This document shows, in pieces, positions 60,180 to 64,000 of a DNA stretch of 64,000 nt; the stretch's first letter is position 1, and each line of letters opens with the position of its first letter. Source of the DNA: Cerrena zonata (taxonomy: Eukaryota; Basidiomycota; Agaricomycetes; Polyporales; Cerrenaceae); assembly GCA_038087015.1 (NCBI GenBank), contig JASBNA010000007.1, forward strand, positions 1,736,001-1,800,000, read 5' to 3'. The position numbers were made by a program, and so were the translations under genes. A model generated the notes under the pieces. It was not told where the DNA came from. It made no database searches and was given only the letters and a program-made list of their open reading frames with translations.

Positions 60180-62112
60180 ATGAACCCCTCCATGAGCCTC
60201 GTGTATCTCCCGCCTCACCTTGAACGTTCTCAGCCATTTCCTCGAGTTGGACACCAACTTTCGTCCCCGGACAATTCTCAAGAGATGTCCTGGCCTCCTC
60301 CTTATTCTTACGCTCGCGGCACTGTCTCCAACGCCTCTGACGACCAGCAGCTCTATCCTGCCATGAATCGCCTCCCCACATCGTACAACATGCCGTTCTA
60401 TCCTTCCACTCAGTATATGGAGCGTGAATCGTCCCAATCGCAATGCACCCTTCAGTCCAATACGCCCTTCTCTCATGACGCAGGCTTGGATCTAAGCAAC
60501 AGACCAGCTGTTCCGCGCAGGCGCACGCGCGAGGACTCTGACAGCGCCAGTGTCAGTGGCTCAGCACCATATGGTAGCACCGACTCGAATCAGGTGTGTA
60601 TGAGAAAATGGATCTTGCTCGGGCTCTTTACACTGATTACCTTTCTTTCGTTCTATTCAGGTCGATGGTCATCATCTCAGCTATGCTTCCCAATCTGCGC
60701 CCACATCGTCTCCCCACGACATGACCCACGCGTCGAACCCCGCAGATTCTGCTGTCATGCCTTCAAGTGCTCATTCGACGCGTGAAGAGGTTTCCTTCAT
60801 GCCCGCTCCAAACCCATCACAAGTTTCCCCGTATACGTTCACGCCAACACATACTCGTGCAGCATCCGATTCGAGCACAACGACTGCGACCAGCTCAAGC
60901 TCCCATCCTCGGTCTGCTTCACCCGCGACCAGCGTTGTCTCTGTACACACTGTTTCCTCGACTGTTTCTGCACCCCAAGGGAAAAACGATGCTCCGAACC
61001 CGGAGTCTTCGCCTGCTGCTGCTCGTAAACACAAAAAACAACGTTTGTACAACGTGGATCGGAAGCGGATATGCGAGTACCACAACATGAACCCAAATGC
61101 CAAGCAGGAAGACATCGCTAGGCAATTCAAGGTGGAGCGAAGCACCATCAGCAAAATCCTCAAACACAAGGACAAGTGGTTGAACGTTCCAACTGACACA
61201 CCGATCCTTGTCGCTCGCGATAAGTATGTGTCTTTGATCTTCGCTAAATTTCTTGTATTTCTAACGCTCTACCCTAGGCCTACGAAGTTCCCCATGCTCG
61301 ATGAGCAGTTGAAGGCCTGGTTGCGCGAATGCACGCACAACAAGGTCATCCTTACCGATGCGATGATCCGCGGAAAAGCTTTGGAGTTTGCCACGATTTT
61401 CGGTTGGGATAGGTCCAAGTTCAAAGCCAGCTCTGGCTGGGTTGAAAACTTCAAGCACCGTTGGGGCATTCGCAAAGGAATGTGGATGAATTACGTTCCC
61501 CTCGCTGGAGACGATGGTATCACGGCACGAAGACGTGCCAATGGTGATGGCTTCAATAGCGTAGCTGCAGCCCAGGAGGCTCAGCGCAGAGCTGAAGAAG
61601 CAACTCGTCGTGACGGCGAGAACATGCAACCCGACATAGGACTCTCGAATGATGACTCTAATGATAACGACTACACAGGTTCCGATAGGGATGATGACGG
61701 AGTTCACGACATGAGCTTAGGTCCTGCGTGGCCTATGCCTTCCACCTCCCAGATGCCCATGGCTCGGTCCATGGGCCCTCCCCCTCAACCCTCCCTCCAC
61801 ACCGATTCCCATCTCCCGGAGCATGATTACCACTACTCTCGACCCATTCCTGGTATGTCATATTTTGATAATATCCAAAATCGGGCCCTTTCTTTCGCTC
61901 CCGACCGTCCTCAACTGAACAACGATCGTGAACCTATCTGGGTGGTTCGTTCCGCCATTGATGGGCTCAACAAGGTCTTTGATTGCGCCAGGACGAAGGA
62001 ATTTGCCGGCCTCATCAGCAACGATCAGTGGACCACCCTCCGGGATGTAAAGGAGAGATTGAAGAACACGGAAGATAGCATGCAAGAGCCCCAGACGTCC
62101 TTGTACCCGTGA
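60180..62112 (+). CDS. CENP-B-type HTH DNA-binding protein without transposase core
   Basis: Three exons (60180-60593, 60661-61223, 61278-62112) give 603 aa. Residues 1-255 are disordered and Ser/Pro-rich. At about 260-312 there is a CENP-B N-terminal psq-like helix-turn-helix (RICEYHNMNPNAKQEDIARQ, STISKILKHKDKWL), and at about 327-395 the second CENP-B/Tc5-type HTH (LDEQLKAWLRECT, KALEFATIFG, ASSGWVENFKHRWGI). No DDE endonuclease domain follows; instead the C-terminus is polar with an acidic run and a short helix. This matches pogo/Tc5-derived host proteins such as fission yeast Abp1/Cbh factors in their DNA-binding half. I infer a nuclear DNA-binding regulator. A GTATGT at about 61853 could be a donor but the open frame needs no intron. 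Confidence 0.88.
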
Positions 62113-63375
62113 ATTGCTCTTGCAAATTCACATTCGTATTCTTCCAAAGTTATGTCGCATTGTCCGACACTATTCAGTATGGGTTACAGGTTTTAAGCCT
62201 CGCTATTCATTATGTCTTTTTTCCGAATTTGCGGGGCGCATGTTATGCACTGCAGGACATTTTTCCTTCTCCGAACGCGCTCTCACCTTTCTATGCGCAT
62301 CCTTTCTTCTATTGCCGTGTCTGGTTTTACTTGTATCGGGATCCTGATCCTCTCGCTCCGGCCTCCCCTTTTGCATTTTGCACGAACTCTGGCATTACCA
62401 CCATCACCCCATTCTTTGCACGTAGTTCTCATCATGCATTCATTGTGCCATATCAACTATCTCTCGCAATACGTTTACGCCTTTTACGACACATATCCAC
62501 ACACACTGTCATCTGTCTCACTCATCCAGATTCCCCCTTCACATGCATCCACTGCGCCCCAGTGTATATTCATAGTCGTTGTACGGTGTATTATCTGTGT
62601 ACAGCACCCAAAAAGCATTCATGTTTCTCTCATCTGTAATTAGCCAATCTCTGTCACTCCTTCATCTGATATGACACCTTGTTATTTACCCGTCTGTTGC
62701 AAGCCCATCAGTTATGTATGTAGCATCCATCCATCTGTAGTTACGGACTGGTAGTTCAATCGCTCCCTCGCAGTCGCATAGCATTTCGTAGACCCCCTCC
62801 CTCCACATTTGCACCACCGAAGATTATATTATCTATCGCACCCAACTCTATCGTGCATCGTGTAATCTGCCTCATGTCTGGAAGTTCGAGATCAAGACAA
62901 AAAGATAAAAACAGGCATCCTGTTTCACCGATAGGCACTTGGCGACCATTACAGATGTCGAGAAAGATAGAAAGATAATCATTCGTTCCATTCCATCAGC
63001 TTAACAGTGGCGACGACGGGCGTTGGGAAGAACGGAGCAGTAAATTAATAACGGGGGAGCAACGAGGCTGACGAGCCGTAATGAAATGTATTGGTCCACC
63101 GGGATTGACTGTCGGACACGGCTATCCGATTGAAAATATCGTGGGCACAAAGTACAGGAGCAATTCGTAATTTCGAGCAGCTCCGGCGTGCTCAATAGGT
63201 ACCGTTGTGCACGACAATTTCGCTACCGGAGCATCGTTCGATTCATCGGTAGCGAGAATCGGGAGTAACAAAGGAAGTTGTGTTTTGGCCGACGGAGCAT
63301 TCGCTGATGATGATGACCGAGAGGAGAGGTGACCCAGGTTGCCATCCGTCGGAACGGTTGTAGCCTCTTCTACGG
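62113..63375. other. Convergent intergenic region
   Basis: Between the 3' ends of the CENP-B-type gene and the UPF0390 gene. The first 550 bases are pyrimidine-rich with open but meaningless plus-strand frames, probably 3' UTR. Nothing else seen. Confidence 0.4.
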
Positions 63376-63802
63376 TTACTTCTTGCCTTTGGATTTGGTC
63401 TTCTCTTTCTCAGCCAACCTAAAGGCCGCATTAACAAATAAATATCTAATCTAGAAGACCGGGGTGTGATGTTGGAAGGCTTTGGAACATGGAGACGTAC
63501 CCTTCCATTGCCACATTTTTCATGATCGTGAGCTTGCCCGATGAAGCTGCCGAGGCGAGTTGTTGTTCGATGCTTTTATTGATTTTCGCACTAAGTTCCT
63601 GGTTACCAACGATGAGTGAAGGAGAGTTAAGTCGCCGACGATTAGGTTTACTAACCTTATGCAACGATGCACTCTTCACCAAGGCAGTCTTCTTCGGGGC
63701 AATATACCGTTTGCCCTTCTTAGGGGCGGCAGCTGCCTTTGCAGCGTGTCTAGTGCTGGACCCCTTTTGTTTCTGGAGTCCTTTTGGATTTCCTTGAACC
63801 AT
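63376..63802 (-). CDS. Small basic UPF0390 / DUF2462-family protein
   Basis: Three exons (63802-63656, 63598-63501, 63418-63376) give 95 aa. The layout is that of the UPF0390 (Leydig cell tumour 10 kDa homologue) family: MVQGNPKGLQKQKG at the start, a Lys/Ala-rich basic segment, KGKRYIAPKKTALVKSASLH, a helix ELSAKINKSIEQQLASAASS, and LTIMKN, ending with a Lys-rich tail. It is very basic and probably nucleolar or RNA-associated; the family has no settled function. All splice junctions are in phase and the chosen ATG is the first in frame after the leader. Confidence 0.85.
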
Positions 63803-64000
63803 GTCTGTGTGAGTGTGTGTAAAAAGATGCGGGGTATAAGGAAAGTGGGAAGGTTCAAGTAGAAAGTGGAGCTCAGTTGGTCGGATGCAGAGTGACTGAG
63901 AAAGATGAAAGTCAAGCAAATCAATTGGTTCGGCAATCGCCGAATGGCACAACTCGGGCAAGTTGGGCGTGTCGTCGACCACACAACACTGAACACTATA

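Noticed and set aside
61261..61707. Minus-strand open frame within the CENP-B-type gene
   Set aside because: Antisense shadow of the conserved HTH exon.

Overview
The window is nuclear DNA from a filamentous basidiomycete, most likely an Agaricomycete. The evidence is dense short introns (about 45-65 nt, with CTAAC-type branch points), an F-box gene with the N-terminal layout typical of mushroom-forming fungi, a DUF6535 membrane-protein relic (a family expanded in Agaricomycotina), a TAP-like secreted hydrolase and a small secreted protein. I rebuilt gene models by hand from donor, acceptor and phase agreement; nearly all sum to a whole number of codons.

Layout. 0.7-10.5 kb is a compact housekeeping block: deoxyhypusine hydroxylase, an uncharacterised coiled-coil protein, an OGFr-domain protein, a GSKIP-domain protein, the SM protein VPS45 and the ER-Golgi cargo receptor ERV46. 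10.6-16.9 kb is accessory in character: an F-box protein, a TAP-like alpha/beta hydrolase with a degenerate C-terminus, and a CmcJ/AsaB-type 2-oxoglutarate oxygenase-like protein with a good TATA box. A tRNA-Asp(GTC) with a short intron follows at 17.4 kb. 17.6-25.4 kb holds an adaptin-binding p34/AAGAB protein, a large Red1/ZFC3H1-like zinc-finger protein, a GNAT acetyltransferase and a small secreted Cys protein.

25.4-41.8 kb is gene-poor: one possible gene relic, a MADS-box (Mcm1/SRF) factor behind a long purine-rich leader, and a 16-exon SAM-dependent methyltransferase. 41.8-49.2 kb carries CDC37 (with a one-base frameshift), a Kre9-like GPI-anchored wall protein, the DUF6535 pseudogene and a secreted RlpA-like double-psi beta-barrel protein. 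52.4-63.8 kb carries BZZ1 (F-BAR, C1, two SH3; 21 exons), the CCR4-NOT deadenylase CAF1/POP2, a CENP-B-type DNA-binding protein without a transposase core, and a small UPF0390 protein.

Functional links are loose: membrane traffic (VPS45, ERV46, AAGAB, BZZ1), RNA turnover (Red1-like, CAF1) and secreted or wall proteins. I saw no CRISPR array, operon, virus or intact transposon, and no convincing new multi-gene system. The most unusual items are the very small exons (7, 11, 12, 16-18 nt), two GC-AG introns (one whose retention keeps CAF1 in frame just before a catalytic Asp), the CDC37 frameshift, and the tryptophan-to-TGA decay of the DUF6535 relic.
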